Below are positions 1-6,110 of a stretch of DNA of 6,110 nucleotides, piece by piece. Position numbers and translations under genes: made by a program. Origin of the DNA: an uncultured Sulfurovum sp. (GTDB taxonomy: Bacteria; Campylobacterota; Campylobacteria; Campylobacterales; Sulfurovaceae); NCBI GenBank assembly GCA_902727915.1, contig CACVAU010000037.1, forward strand, positions 1-6,110, in the 5' to 3' direction. Within the stretch, counting starts at the first letter, position 1; each line of letters begins with the position of its first letter. The notes beneath the pieces are model-generated. The model was not told where the DNA came from and made no database searches. It saw only the letters and a program-made list of their open reading frames with translations.

Positions 1-1
1 A

Positions 2-238
2 CAATTTTTTAAAGTAATTATTAAAAAATGGAATATTGTTCCGTATGGTTTAGAACTTATTGAAGAAGCAGTTGATATTGCTTTAGAGAAAGATTTAGAT
101 TTAGAAGATTTGCTTCAGTGTCTTTGTTCTAAAAAATATGATGCCACCGTATTAATAACCCACGATAAAGGTTTTTATAATTGTGGGTTAACTGTTTATA
201 CAACAGATAATTTTTTGTTGAGTCGAGAAAATGGCTGA
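2..238 (+). CDS. PIN-domain protein, C-terminal part (5' end outside window)
   Basis: An open frame enters from the left edge and encodes 78 residues before a TGA at 236-238. The C-terminal half looks like the end of a PIN-domain ribonuclease. An acidic helix carries LDLEDLLQCLCSKKYDA (about fragment residues 32-48), then a beta strand gives VLITHDKGF (50-58) with the acidic D55, then a last strand TVYTTDNFL. In PIN proteins the Asp of the D-x-x-Q/H helix and the Asp of the T-x-D motif are two of the acidic residues that bind the catalytic metal. The remaining acidic residues would lie in the missing N-terminal half. PIN proteins are usually VapC-type toxins or RNA-processing nucleases. Whether an antitoxin gene lies upstream cannot be seen. 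The stop overlaps the cas8b start by 8 bases (231-238), so the two genes are probably co-transcribed and translationally coupled. The fold call rests on motif pattern only. The exact role is unknown. Confidence 0.72.
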   Translation, partial: QFFKVIIKKWNIVPYGLELIEEAVDIALEKDLDLEDLLQCLCSKKYDATVLITHDKGFYNCGLTVYTTDNFLLSRENG

Positions 239-2027
239 TTTAGTAAAAACATTCTACGCCTACGGAAAATATTTTGAAGATGACCTTTTAGAAAGCTTCA
301 ATCAATTCTCTAGTAAAAAAATAGATAAAATTTTACATATTGAAGTAAATGATTATAGTTATTCCCTCAAAGACGCAAGTGTTATAAGAGATAGATTGAT
401 TCTCTATATTACTTCATCAGCAGGGGGAAACCTTTTTCCATTTATCTTTTTAAGTGAAAAACTTTTTGATATTGAAGCAAAAGGGAAAATTAAAAAAGGT
501 GCTATTGTTAAATCTTTTGAAAATATGAGAAAATATTTGACCAAAGAGGAGCTTCAAGAGTTAGAGCCTATTTATAGCAATATTGATTTTGAGAGACTTC
601 AAGAGTTGGTTGAATTAGAAGTAGAAAACAAAAATGATTTGAAAGAAAATTGGTACATAGCTCTCTCCTTTGACGGACTTTTTTTTAATGAGAGGTTTCC
701 AAATGTTTTTAACAAGATGATAGAGATCAAAGGAAGTGATATATCCCTCGATGGTCACTGTTTTATAGATGCAAGTGCCTCTAAGATAGGTTTTGATGTA
801 GGGTTGAATTTTTGTAGTACCAATGAGCTAAGTAATGGCATGGCAAAAAAGGTTAAACCTCGACTTTTACCCGTTTCAAATGAAGCAGGACGCTTTGTAA
901 AGCTTGGGTTTGAGAAGATATTTAATGACTTTAAATTTAAACTTTTTGGGCTTAATTATATTTTGTTGCCAACGGTATTTAAGGCTTCTTTTCAAAATCA
1001 AATTTTTACAGAGATAAATAGAGCTAAAAAAACCGATTTTGAAGATAAAGCTTTAGAGAAAAGAGTTCTGTTTGAAATAGTCTTGGAACTTATTGTAGAG
1101 AGAATACATAAATTAAAATTGACCAATGAGTTACTTTTTACGATGCTATTTTATGAAAAAAACAATAAAGAGATAGTGGTCTCTCATACGATTGAAGATA
1201 TTGTTCCTTCTCGTATAGCTCAATCTAAAAAGCTTATGAAAGAGTTTAGTATTGATGCTTCTAATCTCTCAAAATATCACAAAAAGGTATTTAAAGAGAA
1301 TCATCTTGATTTAATTTATATACGAGACTATATCAATGATAAGCTTTTTTTAGCCAAACTTCTTTTTGGAAAAGAGAGATTGAGTAGTGATGCTTTGATA
1401 AATTCCCTTTATCATAAAATTATTTTTGGAAATGGGTTAGATAAAGATAAACGAGAGTTGTCAAAAATTATAAATGGATATTATAGAGATGATACCAATT
1501 TTTATAAACATCAAAAACTTATAGAGTTTTTAAGCAGTGAGCGATTAAATGCTTTGGATTATATTGAATTAGGAGGATGTAAAATGGAGTTTAAAACCGT
1601 AGAAGAGTTGGTTGAATGGAAATATGCAAATGTAGACCTTTTAAAGGGAGAAAGATGGAGACAGAGAGAGTTTTTTATATTGGGAATGTTAAGTAAATTG
1701 GTTATTAATTGGCATTTTAATGCAAATAGTGAAGATGATGATAAAAAAGGGAAGAAAAAACAACAGAAGAAATCATCATTTCAAAGTTATTTAGACACCA
1801 TTGGTACAGTTAATACTTTAAATATAGAGGGTGTGTTTAGAAAATTGATTGATGGGGTCAACAAGTATGATATTTATAGTGAAAATTATGATTATCTCTT
1901 AACCCTTTATATTGAGACAAAGTCAAGGCAGCAAGAGAATGAAAAATTATCCAATGACAAAGCTAATATTCTATTTATTATGGGGTCTATGGATTATAAA
2001 AATTTAACAAAAAAGGAGAATAATTAA
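231..2027 (+). CDS. cas8b: Type I-B Cascade large subunit Cas8b (Csh1/TM1802-like)
   Basis: This 598-aa protein is the probable large subunit of the type I-B effector complex, which recognises the PAM and helps open target DNA. The assignment rests on family resemblance and on position directly before cas7-cas5-cas3. Visible landmarks are an N-terminal SAGGNLFPFIF segment (about residues 63-73), a central region around residues 175-250 with a GLNYILLP strand, and a helical C-terminal region with a lysine-rich linker (about residues 505-514). Many Cas8b proteins carry two CxxC pairs in the central region. Here the equivalent positions read C177-F-I-D180 and S216-N-E-A219, so a zinc site is probably lost. 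The start is fixed by an in-frame TGA at 219-221 and by the first ATG at 231; the Shine-Dalgarno there is weak, which fits coupling to the preceding PIN gene. The last 147 codons appear to be translated separately as Cas11b. The gene ends immediately before the cas7 ATG. Confidence 0.88.
   Translation: MADLVKTFYAYGKYFEDDLLESFNQFSSKKIDKILHIEVNDYSYSLKDASVIRDRLILYITSSAGGNLFPFIFLSEKLFDIEAKGKIKKGAIVKSFENMRKYLTKEELQELEPIYSNIDFERLQELVELEVENKNDLKENWYIALSFDGLFFNERFPNVFNKMIEIKGSDISLDGHCFIDASASKIGFDVGLNFCSTNELSNGMAKKVKPRLLPVSNEAGRFVKLGFEKIFNDFKFKLFGLNYILLPTVFKASFQNQIFTEINRAKKTDFEDKALEKRVLFEIVLELIVERIHKLKLTNELLFTMLFYEKNNKEIVVSHTIEDIVPSRIAQSKKLMKEFSIDASNLSKYHKKVFKENHLDLIYIRDYINDKLFLAKLLFGKERLSSDALINSLYHKIIFGNGLDKDKRELSKIINGYYRDDTNFYKHQKLIEFLSSERLNALDYIELGGCKMEFKTVEELVEWKYANVDLLKGERWRQREFFILGMLSKLVINWHFNANSEDDDKKGKKKQQKKSSFQSYLDTIGTVNTLNIEGVFRKLIDGVNKYDIYSENYDYLLTLYIETKSRQQENEKLSNDKANILFIMGSMDYKNLTKKENN
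1571..1576 (+). promoter_or_regulatory. Internal Shine-Dalgarno AGGAGG within cas8b
   Basis: A perfect AGGAGG sits 7 bases before an in-frame ATG at 1584 inside cas8b. It is a stronger ribosome binding site than the one before cas8b itself. In the cas8b frame it contributes the two glycines of LGGCKM. Its position, about three quarters through the gene, is where internally translated small subunits begin in known type I-B systems. Another ATG at 1577 is out of frame and too close to the site to be used. Confidence 0.82.
1584..2027 (+). CDS. cas11b: Cascade small subunit Cas11b, translated from an internal start in cas8b
   Basis: This in-frame internal product would be 147 aa, identical to Cas8b residues 452-598 and starting MEFKTVEELVEW. 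Evidence seen in the sequence is the AGGAGG at 1571-1576 with ideal 7-base spacing, and a mostly helical product of the size of Cascade small subunits. A charged linker (DDD then many lysines, Cas11 residues 51-63) separates two helical parts and could contact nucleic acid. It is established for several type I-B, I-C and I-D systems that the large-subunit gene also yields a separate Cas11, needed for stable effector complexes, from an internal start. Applying that here is inference. No separate small-subunit gene is visible between cas8b and cas3, which fits. Cas11 would line the belly of the complex in several copies and stabilise the R-loop. Confidence 0.78.
   Translation: MEFKTVEELVEWKYANVDLLKGERWRQREFFILGMLSKLVINWHFNANSEDDDKKGKKKQQKKSSFQSYLDTIGTVNTLNIEGVFRKLIDGVNKYDIYSENYDYLLTLYIETKSRQQENEKLSNDKANILFIMGSMDYKNLTKKENN
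2013..2018 (+). promoter_or_regulatory. Ribosome binding site of cas7 (AAGGAG)
   Basis: AAGGAG lies inside the last codons of cas8b, with 9 bases before the cas7 ATG at 2028. It is a strong site, consistent with Cas7 being needed in several copies per complex while Cas8b is needed once. Confidence 0.75.
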
Positions 2028-2930
2028 ATGAAAAATTATGCAAAACAGAGTGAGATACTATTTTTATGGGATGTTGAGAATTCAAACCCAAATGGAGATA
2101 TTTTAAATGATAATGCACCAAGATATGATGAGGTTTCACATAGAGCATTAATCAGTGATGTAAGAGTAAAGAGAACCATAAGAGATGATTTGTTTGATAG
2201 AAAGAACCAAGAGATTTTTATCAGAGAGACAGCTTCTCAAAAAGGTGGTATTAATGACGGTAAAGCACGAGTTCAAGATGTTGTGGGAAAAGAAGAAAAT
2301 GTTGTAGGAACATTAATAGATAAATGTATTGATGTCCGAGCCTTTGGAGGTGTTTTTCCTGTAGGTGGTAAGGCATATAATCTTACAGGTTCAATTCAAT
2401 TTAAAATGACAAAATCACTCCATGAGGTTAAAAATCCAACTTATATAAAAGGTACAGGAGCTTTTGCAAGTACAGAGGGAGCAAATCAGAAAACTTTTAG
2501 AGAAGAGTATATCTTGCCTTATGCTCTTTTTGGGACTTATGGTGTGGTCAATGGATTAAACTCTACCAACACTAAATTAACAGCTAATGATGTTGATGAA
2601 GTGATAGAGAGTTTGGTAATGGGTACAAAAAATCTAATTACTAGAAGCAAAATGGGACAATATCCAAGATTTTTACTCAAAATAAATTATAAAGAGAATG
2701 GATTTTTTATTGGAGAGTTGGATAATAGGATAAAAGTAGTCAAAATTGATGAGAGAGTAGATGTAGAGAGTGATATACGAAGTGTTGATGATTATACTAT
2801 TGATATGTTAAAAATAGAGAAGCTACTTGAAAAATACAGTGATAGGGTAGAGAGTGTAGAGTATTTTATTGATGATTCGTTTGAAAATAAAATAACCATT
2901 CCCAAAAGTTGGACAAAGATATTGGATTAA
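2028..2930 (+). CDS. cas7: Type I-B Cascade backbone subunit Cas7 (Csh2 family)
   Basis: The 300-aa product is a Cas7-family RAMP protein of the Csh2/Cas7b group. Several copies polymerise along the crRNA spacer and form the backbone of the effector complex in the cytoplasm. The diagnostic N-terminal pattern is clear: LFLWDVENSNPNGD (residues 11-24), followed by N-x-A-P-R-Y-D and SDVRVKRTIRD (about residues 43-53). Further family marks are DVRAFGGVF (102-110) and LTGSIQF in the following strand. The length is normal for Csh2. It begins directly at the cas8b stop, with no intervening base, behind a good AAGGAG. No unusual change was seen, and the identification is secure by motif. Confidence 0.96.
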   Translation: MKNYAKQSEILFLWDVENSNPNGDILNDNAPRYDEVSHRALISDVRVKRTIRDDLFDRKNQEIFIRETASQKGGINDGKARVQDVVGKEENVVGTLIDKCIDVRAFGGVFPVGGKAYNLTGSIQFKMTKSLHEVKNPTYIKGTGAFASTEGANQKTFREEYILPYALFGTYGVVNGLNSTNTKLTANDVDEVIESLVMGTKNLITRSKMGQYPRFLLKINYKENGFFIGELDNRIKVVKIDERVDVESDIRSVDDYTIDMLKIEKLLEKYSDRVESVEYFIDDSFENKITIPKSWTKILD

Positions 2931-2932
2931 AG

Positions 2933-3628
2933 ATGATTGTAGAACTTGATTTTTGGGCAGATTATGGACACTTTAGCCATCCTGCTACTATCTACAGCTC
3001 TTTGACCTATCCCATTCCTCCCAAAACAACACTCATGGGTTTTTTGGCTTCAGTTGGTGGATTAAATAGTGTAGAAAAGTATGGTTTTTTAAATAAAATT
3101 AAATACTCTTGTATCATCCATAGGCTAGACGGAAAAGAGAACTTCTGTTTTAATGGCATAAAAGATGCTTTACCCTCTATAAAAAATGGGCAACAAAATA
3201 TCAAACAGAGAAAACAGTTTTATCGTGAGCTTTTGGTTAGTCCTCATTATAAAATTTTTATTGATTTCTCAGCCTGTTTAAATGAATCTAAGCAGATTAT
3301 AGAAAATCTAAAAAATCATATTTCTCTTTATCAGGTCTATATGGGTATTAATCTCTGTTTGGCAAATTTTGAGTTTATAGCAGAGCATAAAGTTAAAGTT
3401 ATTACAAATGATGAGAATGTAGCTATAGATTCATTTGTCACACTTGATACAAGTTTTGAGATAGAGTTTGATAAAAACTATAGTGATATTCGTATGGCAA
3501 ACACAATTGAAAAAGATAGAGTGTTTGGAGAGTTTAATGACCTGTTGGTAGAGTTAAGTGGTAAAACTATTTTAGCAAATCCAAAAGAGTATCTGTTAGT
3601 GAATGATTATAAGTTAATAATGATATGA
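2933..3628 (+). CDS. cas5: Type I-B Cascade subunit Cas5 (Cas5h/Cas5b)
   Basis: The 231-aa product is a Cas5 RAMP protein, which caps the crRNA 5' handle and contacts Cas8 and the first Cas7. The N terminus MIVELDFWADYGHF, followed by SSLTYPIPPKTTLMGFLAS (residues 22-40), is the typical Cas5 opening strand and its PPxT turn with a G-x-L helix. The basic stretch IKQRKQFYRELL (90-101) is a likely RNA contact. A longer reading from TTG at 2909 adds eight residues, but it would overlap cas7 by 22 bases and the family normally begins at MIV. ATG 2933 is therefore preferred. The start lies 2 bases after the cas7 stop and has little Shine-Dalgarno, so coupling to cas7 is likely. The end overlaps cas3 as ATGA. 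In type I-C the Cas5 itself processes crRNA; here a separate Cas6 would be expected, but none is in the window. Confidence 0.94.
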   Translation: MIVELDFWADYGHFSHPATIYSSLTYPIPPKTTLMGFLASVGGLNSVEKYGFLNKIKYSCIIHRLDGKENFCFNGIKDALPSIKNGQQNIKQRKQFYRELLVSPHYKIFIDFSACLNESKQIIENLKNHISLYQVYMGINLCLANFEFIAEHKVKVITNDENVAIDSFVTLDTSFEIEFDKNYSDIRMANTIEKDRVFGEFNDLLVELSGKTILANPKEYLLVNDYKLIMI

Positions 3629-5790
3629 ACTATCTTTCACATCCAACACAACAACTTACAAAACATATAAAAAATATCCAAAAATATGACCATGTTGATG
3701 AACTTTTTACTCAATGTGTTCTGTTTCATGATTTAGGTAAAGTGCTTGATAGTTTCCAATCTTATATTCAGAAAATTACAAAAAGCTCTGAACCTCATGC
3801 ACCTGTTTCAGGGGTTATCTATCTTTTAAATTATATAGGAAATGATTTTGTTATTAGAAAAGATAGGCTGTTTATCTTTAATTCAATTATTTCACATCAT
3901 GGAAAATTGAAAAGTTTTGATTCTGAATATAATTCTATTTTAGAATTTTTCTTAAAAGAGATTCCTCTAAGTCAGATTGATGAGATATATTTAAAAGAGG
4001 ATGTAAAAAATTATTTTCAATTGAAAGATATAGATGTTACTATTTTTCCAATGCTCAATATTATTAATAGAGATTTGAAATTTACAATAGAGGATTACAT
4101 AACTCAAAAACTACTCTTTTCAAAATTGATATTTGCCGATAAGTATGAAGCGATTTATAAAAGTGAACACAAGAAAGTTTTTAATACCAATAGTGTTGTC
4201 CACCTGCATCAAGAGTTAGATAAAATCATTAAGAAACGAGACCCTAAACGAGATAAGGTCAAAAACGATATTTTAAATGCTTATGATAAATCCTACACTA
4301 TCTCTACCTTAACGGCTCCCACAGGTATAGGAAAAACACTTACTTCATTAGAGTTGGCTCTAAAAATTAAAGAGGATAAAAAACTGAGTAAGATTATTTA
4401 TATCTTGCCGTTTACTTCAATTATTGACCAAACATATGAGACATTTGATAAAATTTTCCCTAATGAAATAACCAAGCATCATTATGCTGTAACATTTGAT
4501 GAAAATAGTGATAATCAAGATGAGAAGAATACTTATGATAGATGGAAGTTTATTTTAAATTCATGGAATGAGCCATTTATACTCTCTACACTCTATCAAC
4601 TTTTTTTTGCTATATTTTCTAATAAGAACAGTGACAATATCAAATTTCAAGCTTTACAAAATTCTGTAATTATCCTTGATGAGGTTCAAGCCATTCCTTT
4701 TGAACTTTGGAAAGCTTTTAAAGAAATCTTACCTATTTTATCAGAACAATTAAACAGTACGTTTATTTTGATGTCTGCCACCATGCCAATTTTAACGCAA
4801 AAGAATGTAGCTCTTGAACTTGCCAATAAGACAGAAATTTTTGAAGCAAAAAATAGGTATGTGTTGAAGTATCTTGAGGGTAATACATTGGAGAATTTGG
4901 CTAGTGTTATTATTGAACTCTATCAAGAGGGGAAGTCAGTTCTTTGTGTGGTTAACTCTATTAAAACCTCGAAACTACTCTATAAAATAGTTAAAAAGTC
5001 TGTAGAAAATAGCTACTGTTTAAATTCTTACATGTTTTTTGATGATAGAAAAGAGGTGATTAGAAGTATAAAGGATAATGAAAAAGGTAGTAATGTTACT
5101 AACAAAATTCTTATTTCAACCCAAGTTATTGAAGCAGGAGTTGATTTAGATTTTGATGTAGGATTAAGAGAGTTTGCTCCGATTAGCTCAATTATTCAAA
5201 CAGCAGGGCGTGTTAATCGTGAGGGTAAAAAAGGGATCAGTGAAATTTATATCTTTGACACGATTACCAAAGTCTACAATGAGATGATGATAAGTGAGAG
5301 TAAAAAGAGTTTTTTTGATGTTTTGAAAAGAGATGATATTTATGAAAAAAACATTTTACCTTTTGTTGAGTGTTATTTTCAAGCACTTGATGAGAATAAG
5401 GGCGATAGTGGCATTTTGTCGGATATAGAACGCTTTGATTTTGATGCGATTAGCAAGAAAAATAGAGATGCTTTTGGCTTAGAAGAAGATTATATTAAAT
5501 CTGTGGCTTTGGGGGTTGATTTGAAAGCGTATCAATATAGATATTTCGAGAATATTAAAGGGTTAAAACCTTATGAGATAAAACGAAAGAAAGAGAAGCT
5601 TATGAGAGAGTTTCAGTCTAAGATTTTGAATATTAAAGAGAAAGATTTGAATGCCTTAGAGTTTGAGATACCATTTAGTGATATATTTGGTATTTATTAT
5701 ATTGTTGATATAAAAGATATTTATTCAAAGGAAAGTGGGTTTCAATTGAAAGAGGAGAAAACAGTAAATGATGCATTTGAGTTTCCATAA
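3625..5790 (+). CDS. cas3: CRISPR-associated nuclease-helicase Cas3 (HD plus SF2 helicase)
   Basis: The 721-aa product is a single-chain Cas3, which is recruited by Cascade to a bound target, unwinds it 3' to 5' with ATP and cuts the displaced strand. The N-terminal HD nuclease shows H14, the H35-D36-L-G-K39 signature, FQSYI (44-48), H58 and the H91-H92-G pair, all candidate metal ligands. The helicase part has motif I APTGIGKT (231-238), motif Ia LPFTSIIDQ, motif II D352-E-V-Q355, motif III SAT (384-386), motif V TQVIEAGVDLD (499-509) and motif VI QTAGRVNR (525-532). All are intact, so the enzyme looks active. A C-terminal region of about 190 residues follows. The start is fixed by an in-frame stop at 3610-3612 and by the ATGA overlap with cas5. 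There is no clear Shine-Dalgarno, so it depends on coupling. The length is at the short end for full Cas3, as is common in type I-B. Confidence 0.97.
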   Translation: MNYLSHPTQQLTKHIKNIQKYDHVDELFTQCVLFHDLGKVLDSFQSYIQKITKSSEPHAPVSGVIYLLNYIGNDFVIRKDRLFIFNSIISHHGKLKSFDSEYNSILEFFLKEIPLSQIDEIYLKEDVKNYFQLKDIDVTIFPMLNIINRDLKFTIEDYITQKLLFSKLIFADKYEAIYKSEHKKVFNTNSVVHLHQELDKIIKKRDPKRDKVKNDILNAYDKSYTISTLTAPTGIGKTLTSLELALKIKEDKKLSKIIYILPFTSIIDQTYETFDKIFPNEITKHHYAVTFDENSDNQDEKNTYDRWKFILNSWNEPFILSTLYQLFFAIFSNKNSDNIKFQALQNSVIILDEVQAIPFELWKAFKEILPILSEQLNSTFILMSATMPILTQKNVALELANKTEIFEAKNRYVLKYLEGNTLENLASVIIELYQEGKSVLCVVNSIKTSKLLYKIVKKSVENSYCLNSYMFFDDRKEVIRSIKDNEKGSNVTNKILISTQVIEAGVDLDFDVGLREFAPISSIIQTAGRVNREGKKGISEIYIFDTITKVYNEMMISESKKSFFDVLKRDDIYEKNILPFVECYFQALDENKGDSGILSDIERFDFDAISKKNRDAFGLEEDYIKSVALGVDLKAYQYRYFENIKGLKPYEIKRKKEKLMREFQSKILNIKEKDLNALEFEIPFSDIFGIYYIVDIKDIYSKESGFQLKEEKTVNDAFEFP
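5752..5757 (+). promoter_or_regulatory. Ribosome binding site of cas4 (GAGGAG)
   Basis: GAGGAG inside the end of cas3 lies 10 bases before ATG 5768 and 13 before the next ATG at 5771. It favours the first of the two tandem ATG codons as the cas4 start. Confidence 0.65.
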
Positions 5791-6110
5791 AGACCTTTTA
5801 AACGGAACCCTAATCCACTACTACGCCACTTGTAAAAGAGAAGCATGGCTTTATAGCCGAAAAATACACGCTGATCAGTGGGATGAGAATATTTTGATGG
5901 GAAAAGCATTGGCTGATATTAAAGAAGAGCAGTTACATGACTTTCCTTTTTCTAATCTAAAGTTTGACAAGATAGGAAAGGAGCGTGGGCATTATTTGGT
6001 GACGGAGTATAAAAAGAGTATGAGTAACCCTGAAGGGGCGAAGATGCAACTTCTTTTTTATATGTGGCAACTTAAAAGCTCGTTGAAGCTCAAACAGATT
6101 AATGGTAAGG
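5768..6110 (+). CDS. cas4: CRISPR adaptation exonuclease Cas4, N-terminal part (3' end outside window)
   Basis: The frame is open from tandem ATG codons at 5768/5771 to the right edge and gives 114 residues. It matches the short type I Cas4 family, a RecB-like nuclease with an Fe-S cluster that processes prespacers and selects PAM-bearing ends together with Cas1-Cas2. Seen here are NGTLIHYYATCKREAWLYSR (residues 12-31) with the first cluster cysteine C22, KFDKIG with D67, the TEYKKS motif with E80 and K82, and Q94-LLFYMW of the QLxxY motif. The three remaining cluster cysteines would lie in the missing C terminus. The residue often present as His after the M-G-K-x-L motif (residues 44-48) is not obvious here: the stretch reads GKALADI. 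The gene overlaps cas3 by 23 bases in another frame. cas1 and cas2 are expected to follow but are beyond the window. Confidence 0.93.
   Translation, partial: MMHLSFHKDLLNGTLIHYYATCKREAWLYSRKIHADQWDENILMGKALADIKEEQLHDFPFSNLKFDKIGKERGHYLVTEYKKSMSNPEGAKMQLLFYMWQLKSSLKLKQINGK

Noticed and set aside
72..101. TTGATA followed by TTAGAT, resembling a promoter before cas8b
   Set aside because: It lies inside the PIN coding frame, and such AT-rich matches occur by chance throughout this DNA. Nothing else supports a start site there.
1577..1579. ATG immediately after AGGAGG within cas8b
   Set aside because: It is out of frame with cas8b and has no spacing from the ribosome site. ATG 1584 is in frame at ideal distance.
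2909..2932. TTG extension of cas5 upstream of ATG 2933
   Set aside because: It adds eight residues not typical of the family, overlaps cas7 and uses a rarer start codon. MIVELDFW matches the normal Cas5 N terminus.
3007..3204. 65-aa open frame on the minus strand
   Set aside because: It lies wholly inside cas5 on the opposite strand, has no recognisable motif and no convincing ribosome site. It is a shadow of cas5.
1..6110. CRISPR array, tRNA, insertion sequence or terminator
   Set aside because: No regularly spaced direct repeats, cloverleaf, transposase or hairpin followed by a T run was found. The window is coding almost end to end.

Overview
The window is the interference half of a type I-B CRISPR-Cas operon on the + strand: the 3' end of a PIN-domain protein gene, then cas8b, cas7, cas5, cas3 and the 5' end of cas4. 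The DNA is strongly AT-rich, with many AAA/TTA/AGA/GAT codons. The Csh1/Csh2-style proteins and the Cas4 sequence look most like those of Campylobacterota (Sulfurimonas, Sulfurovum or Arcobacter-type bacteria). That host assignment is from memory of the families and is an inference.

Layout: positions 2-238 encode the last 78 residues of a PIN-type nuclease whose stop codon overlaps the cas8b start by 8 bases. cas8b (231-2027) encodes the Cascade large subunit. Inside it, a perfect AGGAGG followed by an in-frame ATG at 1584 marks a probable independent gene for the small subunit Cas11b (1584-2027, 147 aa). cas7 (2028-2930) abuts cas8b without a gap. cas5 (best start 2933) follows 2 bases later. 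cas3 (3625-5790, HD nuclease plus helicase in one chain) overlaps cas5 by ATGA. cas4 (from 5768) overlaps the end of cas3 by 23 bases and runs off the window. There is no intergenic stretch long enough for an independent promoter or terminator, so the genes form one translationally coupled transcript whose promoter lies upstream of the window.

Functionally, Cas7 forms the crRNA-binding backbone, Cas5 caps the 5' handle, Cas8b and Cas11b complete the complex and recognise and hold target DNA, Cas3 is recruited to unwind and degrade the target, and Cas4 helps choose and trim new spacers. cas6, cas1, cas2 and the CRISPR array are not in the window. They would be expected upstream (cas6) or downstream (cas1, cas2, array).

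The points most worth a second look are the internally encoded Cas11b, the PIN-domain gene fused by translational coupling to the head of the cas operon, and the loss of the zinc-binding cysteines in Cas8b.
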